In this document: in pieces, positions 1 to 10,976 of the stretch
How positions within the stretch are numbered: position 1 is the first letter of the stretch
Layout of the letters: each line of letters opens with the position of its first letter
Source of the DNA: Dendrobium chrysotoxum
Taxonomy: Eukaryota; Streptophyta; Magnoliopsida; Asparagales; Orchidaceae
Direction: 5' to 3'
DNA: 64,000 nucleotides
Assembly (NCBI GenBank): GCA_019925795.1
Contig: CM034309.1
Coordinates: 21,012,729 to 21,076,728, forward strand
Notes under the pieces: generated by a model
The model's database searches: none
Seen by the model: the letters and a program-made list of their open reading frames with translations, nothing else
What the model was told of the DNA's origin: nothing
Program-made: the position numbers and the translations under genes

Positions 1-81
1 TTGGTTTCACTGCAAAAATCTAAAAATTATAAAAATTGGGTTAATTTTTCATTATTAGAATAGGTTTCTTCAACAAGTTGG

Positions 82-129
<48 letters not shown>
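82..129. repeat. (ATT)n microsatellite
   Basis: About 16 ATT repeats lie in the first array unit. The matching place in copy 2 (about 33147-33160) has only about four, so this is one of the most length-variable sites between the copies. Confidence 0.95.
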
Positions 130-130
<1 letters not shown>

Positions 131-3100
131 TAATAGATCTATAAGCATTAATTGCAAAAATAATTAATGAAATGTTACGTAACATGTTAAAATAATATTT
201 TAATGGTTTATAATGCATAAATGCATGGGGTCTGATTGGCCTCACTAGCCCCGTACAGGCTATCATAGGTGCTATTCCTTCATGGTACTATAGTTCTGTA
301 ATGTTTATTGAGGTTTAACTCATATGTCTCCCATTCAAAAGTTGATAAGCACACAGTTTATTTTGGTCTATTGGTTGGGAGCTTTGGCTACTAATCAAGA
401 GGCCTTGGGTTTTAGTCTTGGATATATGATGCGTGTATGAGTTTGCCTTAATTGCCTAAGAATGATGTTATGAACTTAATTAGTTAACTGGAGCATCTAC
501 ACTTTGATCTATTGTGTATGTTTTGGGGTGTATGCTTGGATTTTTATTTTTGGGCACTCTCTGTTGTTTTTATTTCTACTCTTCACTATAGATGTTTTTT
601 TCCTTGTTCTATAAGATATATAGTTTTGGTTATCTGGGTATTATTTCAACTTCCTTTTTGGTGGTTGATGCATAGTCTTTTTAGTCTGTAATTTCTCCCT
701 TTGACTAAAAATTCTCTATGCTGGCTAGTTGCTCTTGTACGATATAACTGGACGATGATGAATACCGTTTGAGAAAATCTGTCAATCCTATTTACATCGG
801 ATGATCAAGATGGCGACCAAGATTCCTCCCTTGCATTGTAATTTCGGCAACCATAGAATGACTGAATTTGGTTTACTAAGAGCCCTTTTTGATTTTTGAG
901 TCAAGTAATATTTTAGTTTTGAAATAAATGTAATTCAATTTTTTTGTTATGCTCATTTCTTTGAGAAAGGTCCCTATTTTTTGTTTAGTGCTACTGCTAA
1001 TTACAAATTGGCTTCAATGCAAAAATCTAAAAATTATAAAAATTGGGTTAATTTTTCATTATTAGAACAGGTTTCTTCAACAAGCTGGATTATTATTATT
1101 ATTTTTCTAACAGATCTATAAACGTTAATTGCAAAAATAATTAATGAAATGTTACATAACATGTTAAAATAATATTTTAAAGGTTTATAATGCATAAATG
1201 CATGGTGTATGATAGGCCTCACTAGCCCCGTATAAGCTATCATAGGTGTCATTCAGTCATGGTACTATAGTTCTCTAATGTTTACTGAGGTTCAACTCAT
1301 ATGTCTCCCATTCAAAAGTTGATAAGCACGTAACTCATTTTGGTCTATTGGTTGGAAGCTTTGGCTACTAATCAATAGGTCTTAGGTATTAGTTTTGGAA
1401 ATATGATGCGTATATGAATTTGCCTTAATTGACCAAGAATGATGTTATGAACTTAATTACTTAACTGGAGCTTCTACACTTTTATCTGTTGTGTATGTTT
1501 TTGGGTATATGCTTGGATTTTTATTTTTGGGCACTGTTTGCTATTTTTATTTCTACTATTCACCATAGATGCTTTTTTTCCTAGTTCTATAAGATAAATA
1601 CTTTTGGTTATCTGGGTATTATTTCAACTTCCTTTTTGGTGGCTGATACATATTCCTTTTAGTCTGTAATTTCTCCCTTTGACTACAAATTCTCTATGCT
1701 GGCTAGTTGCTCTTATACGATATAACTGGACGATGATGAAGACCGTTTGAGAAAATCTATCAATCCTATTCACATTGGATGATCGAGATGGCGACCAAGA
1801 TTCCTCCCTTGCATTGTAATTTCGACAACCATAGAATGGCTGAATTTGGTTTACTAAGAGCCCTTTTTGATTTTTTGAGTCAAGTAATTTTTGAGTTTTG
1901 ATATAAATGTAATTCAATTTTTTTGTTATGCTCATTTCTTTGAGCAAGGTCCCTATTTTTTGTTCAGAGCTGCTGCTCATTACAAATCGGCTTCAATGCA
2001 AAAACCTAAAAATTATAAAAATTGGGTTAATTTTTCATTATTAGAACATGTTTCTTCAACAAGCTGGATTATTATTATTCTTTTTCTAACAGATCTATAA
2101 ACATTAATTGCAAAAATAATTAATGAAATGTTACATAACATGTTAAAATAATATTTTAAAGGTTTATAATGCATAAATGCATGGTGTATGATTGGCCTCA
2201 CTAGCCTCATACAAGCTATCATAGGTGTCATTCCATCATGGTACTATAGTTCTCTAATTTTTATTGAGGCTCAACTCATATGTCTCCCATTCAAAAGTTG
2301 ATAAGCACGCAGCTCATTTTGGTCTGTTGGTTAGAAGCTTTGGCTACTAATCAAGAGGTCTTGAGTTTTAGTCATGAATATGAGTTTTTCTTAATTGATC
2401 AAGAATGATGTTATGAACTTTATTACTAAACTGGAGCTTCTACACTTTGATCTGTTGTGTAAATTTTTTGTATATGCTTGGATTTTTATTTTTTGGCACT
2501 CTCTGCTATTTTTATTTGTACTCTTCACCTAGATGCTTTTTCTCCTGGTTCTAAAAGATATATAGTTTTGGTTATCTATGTATTATTTCAACTTCCTTTT
2601 TGGTGGCTGATGCATATTCTTTTTAGTATGTGATTTCTTCCTTTGACTACAAATTCTTTATGCTGGCTGGTTGCACTTATACGATATAACTGGACGATGA
2701 TGAAGATCGTTTGAGAAAATTTGTCAGTCCTATTCACATCGGATGATCGAGATGGCGACCAAGATTCCTCCCTTGCGTTGTAATTTTGGCAACCAGAGAA
2801 TGAATTTGATTTACTAAGAGCCCTTTTTTATTTTTTTGAGTCAAGTAATTTTTGAGTTTTGATATAAATGTAATTCATTTTTTTGTTATGCTCATTTCTT
2901 TAAGCAATGTCCCTATTTTTTGTTCAGAGCTGCTCATTACAAATTGGCTTCAATGCAAAAACCTAAAAATTATAAAAATTGGGTTCATTTTTCATTATTA
3001 GAATATGTTTCTTCAACAAGTTGGATTACTATTATTATTTTTCTAACAGATCTATTAACATTAATTGCCAAAATAATTAATGAAATGTTATGTAACATGT

Positions 3101-3286
3101 TAAAATAATATTTTAAAGGTTTATAATGCATAAATGCATGGGGTCTAATTGGCCTCACTAGCCCCATATAGGCCTCACTAGTGCCATTCCTTCATGCATG
3201 GTACTATAGTTCTCTAATGTTTACTGAGGTTCAACTGATATGTTTCCCATTCAAAAGTTGATAATCACGCATCTCATTTTGGTCTA

Positions 3287-3302
3287 TTGGTTGGGTGCTT
3301 TA
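3287..3302. other. Empty target site of the copy 2 LINE
   Basis: TTGGTTGGGTGCTTTA occurs once here. In copy 2 the same 16 bases occur on both sides of a LINE fragment (35329-35344 and 35996-36011). This site therefore shows the pre-insertion state and fixes the duplication length. Confidence 0.93.
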
Positions 3303-3356
3303 GCTACTAATGAAAAGGTCTTGAGTTGTAGTCTTGGATATATGATGCGTGTATGA

Positions 3357-3390
3357 CCCCCCCCCCCCGCACGCGCGCACGCACACACAC
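3357..3390. repeat. Poly-C then (CG/CA)n tract
   Basis: Twelve C's are followed by an alternating gcacgcgc/acacac stretch at the right edge of the last array unit. In copy 2 the corresponding tract is 31 C's plus (AC)n, so it is unstable in length. Confidence 0.9.
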
Positions 3391-4257
3391 AAAAGAAGTT
3401 GATAAGCACCTAGAACATAAGATAAAATATGGCGGAGAATTTATCTTATCTTATAAGGTAAATTTCAGTAACAAAGAACAAATAAAATAATTTCATGTTC
3501 AAAAGAAAAAAGCTCATATATGCATATAAATTTGTAAATATACATTTATATTCATGACACACAATGAAATTTTATTGAATAAAAATAACTTATAATAATC
3601 TATTATCCAAGGAATATAAAATGTCAAGCTAATTAGAAGATAAGAATCAACTAGATTTGTAATACACAAATTAGAACCTAAAACAATAGTTATTGGAGAA
3701 AAAATCAGTAATGTATGAGTTTGCAAGTCAAATTAGATAGATAATTTCTCTTTACTAAACCATAAAAGATAAGATGAAAGAATATTGATGCTTGTTAGAA
3801 GTATGATTTATGAGAAAGAATGTGCTAGAATGCAAAATATTTTACGAACATGGTCATTTTGATAATTTTTTTTGTAAAAATTACATTTGCTCCCTCTTCA
3901 CTTGTAGAATAAAGTAGCTGAACTTTTACTTGCCGACACACATGTGATCATCACAAAAACAAAGTACCACAAAACTTGGCAAGTGAATTGGGTTTGCTTT
4001 TCTCAGCATCATTGGAATCATATGCACCTATTCAATCATACTGATAGGGAAATGGAATCAGCCTAACTGATTCATACTGAGCCACTGAAGCAGCATCTTG
4101 AGAACTTATATGTATATGTAATTTTATGTAGCAAAAATTAATCACTTAGTTTCTTTTTGAGATTTTGAGAGAATTTAATTGCAAACTCATACACACATAT
4201 ATGCAAGACATCGAATCAAGATATTTGTTTTGAAGCCTAAATTTTAAATAAATAGAC
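3391..4257. other. Non-coding AT-rich stretch
   Basis: No gene, RNA or mobile-element terminus is recognised. The same sequence occurs at about 36400-37294, with an insertion of roughly 37 bp ending in poly-A in copy 2 near 36890. Confidence 0.6.
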
Positions 4258-4260
4258 TTA

Positions 4261-4558
4261 GGCTTCATTTGGGACAATTTTCTTCTTAAAGCAGCTTTCT
4301 AGTACAAAAAATTTGTGCTAGAAAGCTGCTTTAAGAAGCGCGCAGTAAAAAAGACGTGCCAAACAAAGCATAAGATTTCATTTGTGATAGCTTTCTTGCG
4401 GCTTTTCTTTTCAAACCACAACTATAGTTTTTATTTGGCCACTACCTTTTTATTGCTTTTAATAAATTTTTATAGTAAAAGCTGTTTTCTACATAAGCTT
4501 TTAAAATAGCTGCTTTCTTCACCTCCTATAAAAAGCAGCAATCATTCCAAACGGGCCC
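4261..4558. mobile_element. Tourist-like (PIF/Harbinger type) MITE, 298 bp
   Basis: The element is flanked by TTA on both sides (4258-4260 and 4559-4561). The left end reads GGCTTCATTTGGGA and the right end, reversed, GGGCCCGTTTGGAA. Inside, about 4285-4338 is a near-perfect hairpin (arms ttcttaaagcagctttctag). TTA duplication with GG-starting ends is the known signature of Tourist-like elements, so the superfamily is inferred from ends only. There is no coding capacity. Copy 1 lacks about 9 bases of the left arm that copy 2 retains. Confidence 0.7.
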
Positions 4559-4561
4559 TTA

Positions 4562-5799
4562 GATGAGCTCATTGGGTTGCCCATAGTTTAACTGTTATGC
4601 AACAATGGAAGGCATTCATTGTCTGATTTGAATTTAACTATATTAATTACTGATATTATTTAGAAAATGGTCTAAAAGACACCTTTTTTTTCACAGACAA
4701 AAGTTCTCATTCCAATTCTCAAAGAAGTAGAGATGCCGAAGTCAGGAGCTGCAAACCATACTGACAAAACTATTAGTTCCTTTGGAGCAATTCTTTTTAC
4801 TGTTATATATAAAATATTGAACCTTTCTCGCTATTTCTGCTACCATTATTTGTTGAGTATTGTTTTGGAAACTTTATTGCATGTGACCTATCTTCTATTT
4901 GATAAGTAAATCCAGTCCACCAGCCCCATCTTTAAGAAAGGACTCTGAAGATATTGTTTTTAGGTTTGAAGAATTTGATGTCTGAAAATAAGAGAGAATT
5001 GATGTGTTATAAGAAAATTCATCAATTAATATGAACCTTATGTTGTGCAAATAATCACGGTGGAAATAAAAAAAATCAGAAATCACACAACATAATCAAT
5101 CACAAAGAAGACGGCGATTTATGTGATTCGGTGAAGATGCCTACGCCCACCGGGAGGAAATGATTTTACTATATTGGAGAACATCAAAACCATTCAAATC
5201 AAGGCTGATTTGGATTTGGAAAGAATTCCAAATCAACATCTTAACACAAGTATGCAAATAAAAAACATTCAAAATTAACTTTAGGTTTATCCGTACTTCA
5301 TTTTCTACAAATTTATAGCTTAAACAAACACTTCAATGTGATGAACCTAATGTCACCAAAAGTTTCTTGATCCAAGTTCAAATGGTCCAAAATTAAGTAC
5401 TTATAAGTATGGTTGAAAAGTTCATAGCACTGATTAAAGGACCAAACCATATATGAATTATGCTTTCTTGCAATCAAAATGAGCATCTCAATGTGATATA
5501 ATCTAGGAGCAAAAGTGTCACACTCAAGAATATATATTGAAATAATTACATTTGTCTTTCATTTAAACTATTTAACTAGAGCTTACCAATGAATAGACAA
5601 AAGAAATATGATTGCGTTTTGTCTAGAACTATAGGTAGAAAAATTATGCATGTTATCCCGAGCCTCATCTCATATATAGAATCCTTATCCTTTCCTAGAA
5701 ATATGTAAAACCACTAATGAGCATATAACCCAACAAATAACTAAAATCTTACAACTGAAGTCACTACAAGAAAAAAGAGAATAATATGCTATAAATTAT
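4562..5799. other. Non-coding stretch
   Basis: No supported gene. It contains short phrases such as a GGTGAAGATGCC...CCCACCGGGAGG block near 5131-5158 that recall retrotransposon debris, but nothing assignable. It is repeated almost unchanged in copy 2 (about 37605-38870). Confidence 0.5.
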
Positions 5800-6076
5800 A
5801 TTAAAAAATATACGCATCAATGTCTATACTGTATCAATTTATCCTTCTGTAGTTCATCATTTCTCAATCCATTATATCATCAGTCATTATACAGTAATAG
5901 TCAACAATAATAATATCAGTAATAATATTAGTATCATGATCAATAACATTGAATAATGTTAATGACAGTAAACAGTATTAGTGTCAGTCACAATATCAAT
6001 ACAGTGTTCATAGTAGTGTCGGTATAGTATTTAAATATTCAATGAGTATATCTTAAGGATATCTTACTCCTGCACT

Positions 6077-6215
6077 TATAACTCCAAATCAGTCGCTCTT
6101 TATAACTCCTAATCAATGTACTACTTATAACTCTAGTTGAATCACGTGAATCAGTCGCCCCGACTTCTTATAACTCCTAATCAATCTCCATCCCCTTATG
6201 ACTCCTAATCAGTGA
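6077..6215. repeat. Short imperfect direct repeats (ttataactcctaatcag)
   Basis: Five or six imperfect copies of cttataactcctaatcagt are spaced 20-45 bp apart inside the presumed LTR. The same block is at about 39145-39283. Confidence 0.7.
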
Positions 6216-6599
6216 ATCATATAGATTAGTAGGATATCACGTAGAGTTATCATATCATGTATCTGATATCATTTAGCACTTTATTTAAAATGCAGCAAAA
6301 TTATATCATATCATTCAGAATGATCAAATCTATAACATATCCAAACTTGCACAATGAAAGCTTATAAAATTATGAGATAATATATTTTTAGCAGATTTAA
6401 GAGAGATAAAATCCGTAGAAATTAAAATCATTAAAAATTTAAGTAAGAGATTAGTCACTTACAACGAATAGAATAAAATTTGTAATAGAAATGATTGACA
6501 AATATGATCCAAAGATTTTTTTTCTCTCCTCTCTCTTCTTCCTCTCTTTCAATTTCTTCATGGCCAAGCAACCAAGTGAGGGAGTCGGTAGGGTAAAGG

Positions 6600-6603
<4 letters not shown>

Positions 6604-6631
<28 letters not shown>
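6604..6631. repeat. (TA)n microsatellite
   Basis: About 13-14 TA repeats here, against about 9 at 39681-39700 in copy 2. Confidence 0.95.
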
Positions 6632-6635
<4 letters not shown>

Positions 6636-7199
6636 CATGGCGTAGCGCAGTAGCGCTCACCAGATTAGCATCAAAGCGCTCTACTTTAATATTTTCATAT
6701 TTTTGAAATAAATTTATTTAACATATTTGAGTTATTACAATCCCCCTACCTTCAAAAAATATCGTCCTCAATTTTTTCATAGACAAAACATATCAATAAA
6801 GATAAATTCAATTCATAAATCCATCAAAATAAATTAATACAATTCAAAACCAATAAAATCAATTAAAATTCATTCAAAATCTCTAAAATAATGCATACAA
6901 TAAATTATAAGTTCATTTAAAATAATCATACTCCCATATATCATTCAAGCATAATATACTATGCAAACAATTAATTAATCAATTCAATGATTAAAAATTT
7001 TATTATTGAATCCTTCAGGCGCATTCCTATTCTCTTATTGGATTAAACTGTAAACTCTGGGTCATACGAGTGACAATATTGATGTAGCAATCTATGCAGG
7101 TCCTCTTTGACTTTTAACTACCCTTTTTCCATCTATTCTACTTACAGACCTTCACTATATTCTCTAGATCCCATGGTCCTCAATCTATAGCATCGTTAC

Positions 7200-7909
7200 T
7201 GGTGTGTTTGATGAGACAGATGAGATTGATACTAATATGATTGAGAAGACTGATGACTGATATGTGAATAATGAGAGACCAATAAAAGATAAGACATATG
7301 ATAGATAATATAGCAGATATATATAATTGATGACAGATAAGATATGCGATTAATAAAATAGATAATAGATAAGATATATGGTAAATAAGATATATGGTAG
7401 ATATGATAAATGATAAATATGTGACAGATAAAATAGATAAAATATATGAACGATGATAGATAAGACATATGATAGATATGACCGATGTTAGGTTAGATAA
7501 ATGATTGATAAGATAGATGATAGATATGACCGATGAGAGATAAGATATATAATATATGATCGATGACATATAAGACAAATGATTGATAAGATAGATGATA
7601 ATATAACTGATGATAGGTAAGACCAATGATAGATAAGACATATGATATATAAGATATTTGACCGATAAGATAGATGATATATATGATTGATGACAAATAA
7701 TACAATTGATTTATAAGATAAATGATAGATATGACCAATGACAGATAAGACTGATGATTGATAAGACAGATGAGAGATATGATCAATGACAGATAATAAT
7801 GTGACCGATGATAGATGAGATCAGTTATTGATGAGACTGATACTAATATGATTGAGAAGACTGATGACTGATATATGAATGATGAGAAACCAATGATAGA
7901 TGAGACAAC

Positions 7910-7968
<59 letters not shown>

Positions 7969-8500
7969 TGATGTCGGATATGATAGAGGATTGATAAGAC
8001 AGATAATAGATAAGACATTTGATTGATATGACAGATGATAGGTATGACTAATGACATATAGAATAGATGATATATAAGATAGATGATAGATATGATCGAT
8101 AAGAGATAAGATAGAAGCAAAATATGAATGATGATAGGTAAGACAAATGAAAAATAAGATATTTAATAGATAAGACATATGATAGATATGATCGATGAAA
8201 GATAAGACAAATGATTGATAAGATAGACGGTATATATGACCGATGACAAATAAAATATATGATATATAGAATAAATGACAGATAATATAGATGATAGATA
8301 TGACTGATGACTTATAAGATAATTGATTAATAAGATAGATGTTAGATATAAATGATGATAGATAAGGCATGATTGATAAGACATATGTCAGATATAATCG
8401 ATGATAGATGAAATATGTGATTGATTATTAATGACCGATAACACATAATATATGATATACGATGATTAATTGACTGATGATATTGATTGATTAATCTATA
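7200..8500. repeat. Degenerate GATA/GATGATAGATAAGAC tandem tract, ~1.3 kb
   Basis: The stretch is made almost only of variants of gatgatagataagacatatg and tgatagatatgaccgatgac. Because the motif lacks minus-strand stops, several frames stay open for 70-153 codons and encode only I, S, Y, L and H; these are not proteins. A (TA)n run at about 7915-7964 interrupts the tract. Copy 2 is at 40268-41560, and a shorter diverged relative is at 28830-29170. Confidence 0.93.
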
Positions 8501-9234
8501 AGATTGATTAACTAATTGAAGGATATAAAAAATATGATTGATATGCAGTCAAATTAATAGAGTTATGATATGAAGATAAGATATATGATGCATATGATAA
8601 TATTGGTTTACATGATACATGGTATGAATAATACATGCATATGATAAGACTGATATAAGGGCATATGACATATATGAATTGCATAATATATATGATATTA
8701 TTCATATTGATTATTACATATTTTATAATTATATGTTTACATTGCTTTGAATTAAATGATTACATGCATATTATTTCTATTTTGTGCATTGATTTCAATT
8801 GTAAATTTTGGTGACTTGTTGGGTTGTTGTGCTTATTATGTGATTTTTACCATGTTTTTTAGGTAAGGGTAAAATACTAGTGGAATGAGAATGATTTGTG
8901 TTGCAAATCTGGACCTAAACCCTGTGATTTTGATGATAACAAATAATATTGGATTCCTTACTATACTATCTCCTATTAATTACTATTATTGTATATCTAC
9001 TTTTATTATGCACTAATATTTCAGGTCCACTGTACGCTGTGTAAAACTGATCATCTCAAGACTAGGTAGAATAAGGTTAAAGTGTTTGGAAGAGTTAATA
9101 ATTTTGCTTTTTTTTTTCTAATTTTCTTGAGTCAAAATTATGTATTTGGTGGATACTAAGATTGACAACCATGCACACACACACACTCAAGAAAGTGAGA
9201 CAGTGAAAAAATTAGAAGTTTAATTTTCTTAACT

Positions 9235-9780
9235 AATCGTACTGTATGATCCATAATTGTACTGTACGATCAGCTAATCAAAAAATCATTAAAATGATTC
9301 ATTGCGATAATTAATGCAACTTGAACTTATCATACTGTACGATACATATCGTATAGATGATAAGTTGAAATCAAGATCCTAGCCGTCAATCACAATTTAG
9401 ATAATATTTTGAATTCAAATTTTGTACTAATCGTACTATACGATCAGTATTGTACGGTACGATGTAATTAAATCTTACCTAAATTAGTCCTGTAATTAGA
9501 AAATTAATTTTAGTTAATTTGTCCAATCAGATTGTACTGGATGATTAGAGCCAATCACACTATACGACTAGATCCCTGCATGGGATGATAATTTATCATC
9601 TCTTATTGTATAAGATGATAAACCATGCTGTTTCAACTAATCATTCTGAATGATAAGTGCAATACATTGAACTAATCATACAAAGCTCTAAATTTTGTAT
9701 AGTACTAATAGGGTGATTTGAACTAATTGTACCATACAATCTTGGATTGGACCGATACGATCAGTATCGACAGAATTAAA
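9235..9780. repeat. Cluster of short palindromic motifs inside the copia LTR
   Basis: Variants of taatcgtactgtacgatcag, themselves near-palindromes around GTAC (atcgtactgtacgat), recur about ten times in 550 bp, mixed with degenerate forms such as taatcattctgaatgat. The copy at about 42290-42835 is nearly identical. Repeats of this kind are common in U3 of this LTR class; a regulatory role is only inferred. Confidence 0.8.
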
Positions 9781-10028
9781 TTTTAGGGATTTTTGAGAGG
9801 CCTTGTATTTAATCTCTCTTAATAGACTTGTTTCAAGTCTTTGGTTGATGAGTGTTCTTAAGAGGGAGCTTGGAGAAGAAGATCTAAAGGGAGAGCTTGT
9901 GTGTGAGGGAGAAGTAGTGTAAGGGGTTTACACGGTTGCTCAAAGCAAGTGTATTGCCTTGTTCTTCCAAGTGTTTGTCTAGGTTTCTTAGGTGGCTCTA
10001 GGAAGAAGCTCTTCAGCTCAAGAACGTG

Positions 10029-10215
10029 GTTCTCTGCCATCACCAGGAGGGTGAGAAAAGAGTTCATGGTACTTTGCCATCACCAGGAGAGTAAGAAAGG
10101 AGTTCATGATTCTCTGCCATCACCAGGAGGGTGAGAAAGGAGTTTGAGGTTCCCTACCTTCTCTAGAAGGGAGAAAAAGATTGAAGGTTTGTTGCCATTA
10201 CCAGGAGGGTGAAAA
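10029..10215 (+). repeat. ~44-bp minisatellite in the copia LTR
   Basis: Four to five units of ctctgccatcaccaggaggg plus a gtgagaaaggagttcatg tail repeat in tandem. The 61-codon frame across them simply reads the repeat. The copy 2 counterpart is at about 43085-43271. Confidence 0.85.
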
Positions 10216-10976
10216 AGCTTTCGGTTCTCCACCACACTGGGTTGGTGGAAGTGAGTTGTGTATGGGCTTCTCCGACTTGCTATGGGGGCAAAATGAGAGA
10301 CACTATAATGATAGTGTAATACTCGGAGTGGAGGACTCCGGGGAGTGGATGTAGGCTATTATTTGATCGAACCACTATAAATCTCTGGTGTGTTTGTTCT
10401 GATTTTTTACTTTGACATTTTACTTTTTTTACACTTTATTTCTGTGATAACTGCTTAGTGAAAATCGGTGATTAATGCTTCGTTCTGTTGATTAAAATAT
10501 CATCATCGTTGGTTTAATATTTGATAAAATTATTCGCTTCGGCATCAATTAAAAGTTGTTATTTTTAATAACTGAAAAATCCAAAAAATATCATATTTTC
10601 TTTTTGAAGTAAGCAATTTTTTTTAAGTTCACCAATTCACCTCACTCTTAGTGTGCTTAGGGACAAGTTCACTTAGACTTAACATCCTTATTGAACTTTC
10701 AATTTGGGCAACAGATTTAGGTTTTCTTCCTACATCAATTGGTTTTTCTTTCTTTTTGTAGTCATGATGTATTTATAATGATGGGTTATTTTGGTTGAAC
10801 ATCATGGCCATTGTATATGTTATTTTTGGATTGGTTTGATGTGTAAATATTTGATAAATAGTAATGTATTTATGTTATTTGGTGTTTATATTATCTAGAT
10901 AAAATTAATAAGCTCTAGTTGATGTTTAGAAGATAAAAAGATGTAATTCTTTCAATTTAGATTTTAGGGCGTCACA

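Larger units (their letters stand above)
1..3357. repeat. Tandem array of ~960-1010-bp units (copy 1)
   Basis: The same anchor (ttaatttttcattattaga, with a c at one position in the last unit) occurs at 41, 1049, 2027 and 2984, giving spacings of 1008, 978 and 957 bp. Units differ by substitutions and small indels. Each carries an ATT microsatellite, the palindrome-like string tgcataaatgca, and a SINE-like segment (for example about 352-470) with degenerate A- and B-box positions. The last unit runs into a poly-C tract. The recurring 60-118-codon frames on both strands are Ile/Phe/Tyr-rich products of AT-rich DNA and show no protein family. Confidence 0.93.
8899..10701 (+). mobile_element. Solo LTR of a copia (SIRE/Maximus-like) retrotransposon, 1803 bp
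   Basis: The LTR starts TGTTGCAAATCTGGACC and ends ...GAACTTTCA, giving canonical TG...CA ends. A perfect 5-bp target duplication, ATTTG, lies at 8894-8898 and 10702-10706. The early phrase GTGATTTTGATGATAAC and the later GGAGTGGATGTAGGC with CCACTATAAATCTCT are typical of SIRE-type LTRs as I know them; the last carries a TATA-like box near 10372. No primer-binding site, gag or pol follows, so this is a solo LTR left by LTR-LTR recombination. It sits inside the gypsy-like element: closing the insertion restores similarity with the relative at about 29450-29520. The 60-70-codon frames at 9858-10134 are chance. Confidence 0.9.
5800..10976 (-). mobile_element. Degenerate Ty3/gypsy-like LTR element (copy 1), split by a solo copia LTR
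   Basis: Read on the minus strand, the right edge at 10976 begins TGTGACGCCCTAAAATC, a common start of plant Ty3/gypsy LTRs. At about 6739-6775 the minus strand reads like the end of a chromovirus polyprotein (residues EDDIFFEGRG), overlapping a purine-rich tract GGTAGGGGGA that leads into TGTAATAACTC. That resembles a polypurine tract and 3' LTR start. No gag, protease, RT or integrase frame remains between them. A 1.3-kb GATA-type tract lies inside. A diverged relative with the same order of parts lies at about 27450-29761. The left end was not found, so the lower coordinate is approximate. Confidence 0.45.

Noticed and set aside
27..1252. Repeated 60-80-codon minus-strand frames in the tandem array as a gene family
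   Set aside because: Each reads across the ATT microsatellite (poly-Ile) and array DNA. Length varies with the microsatellite and no motif persists.
7180..8384. Several 73-153-codon minus-strand frames rich in Ile, Ser, Tyr and Leu (also 40248-41440)
   Set aside because: They read a degenerate GATA-type repeat in more than one frame at once and have no domain. Their openness follows from the motif lacking stops.
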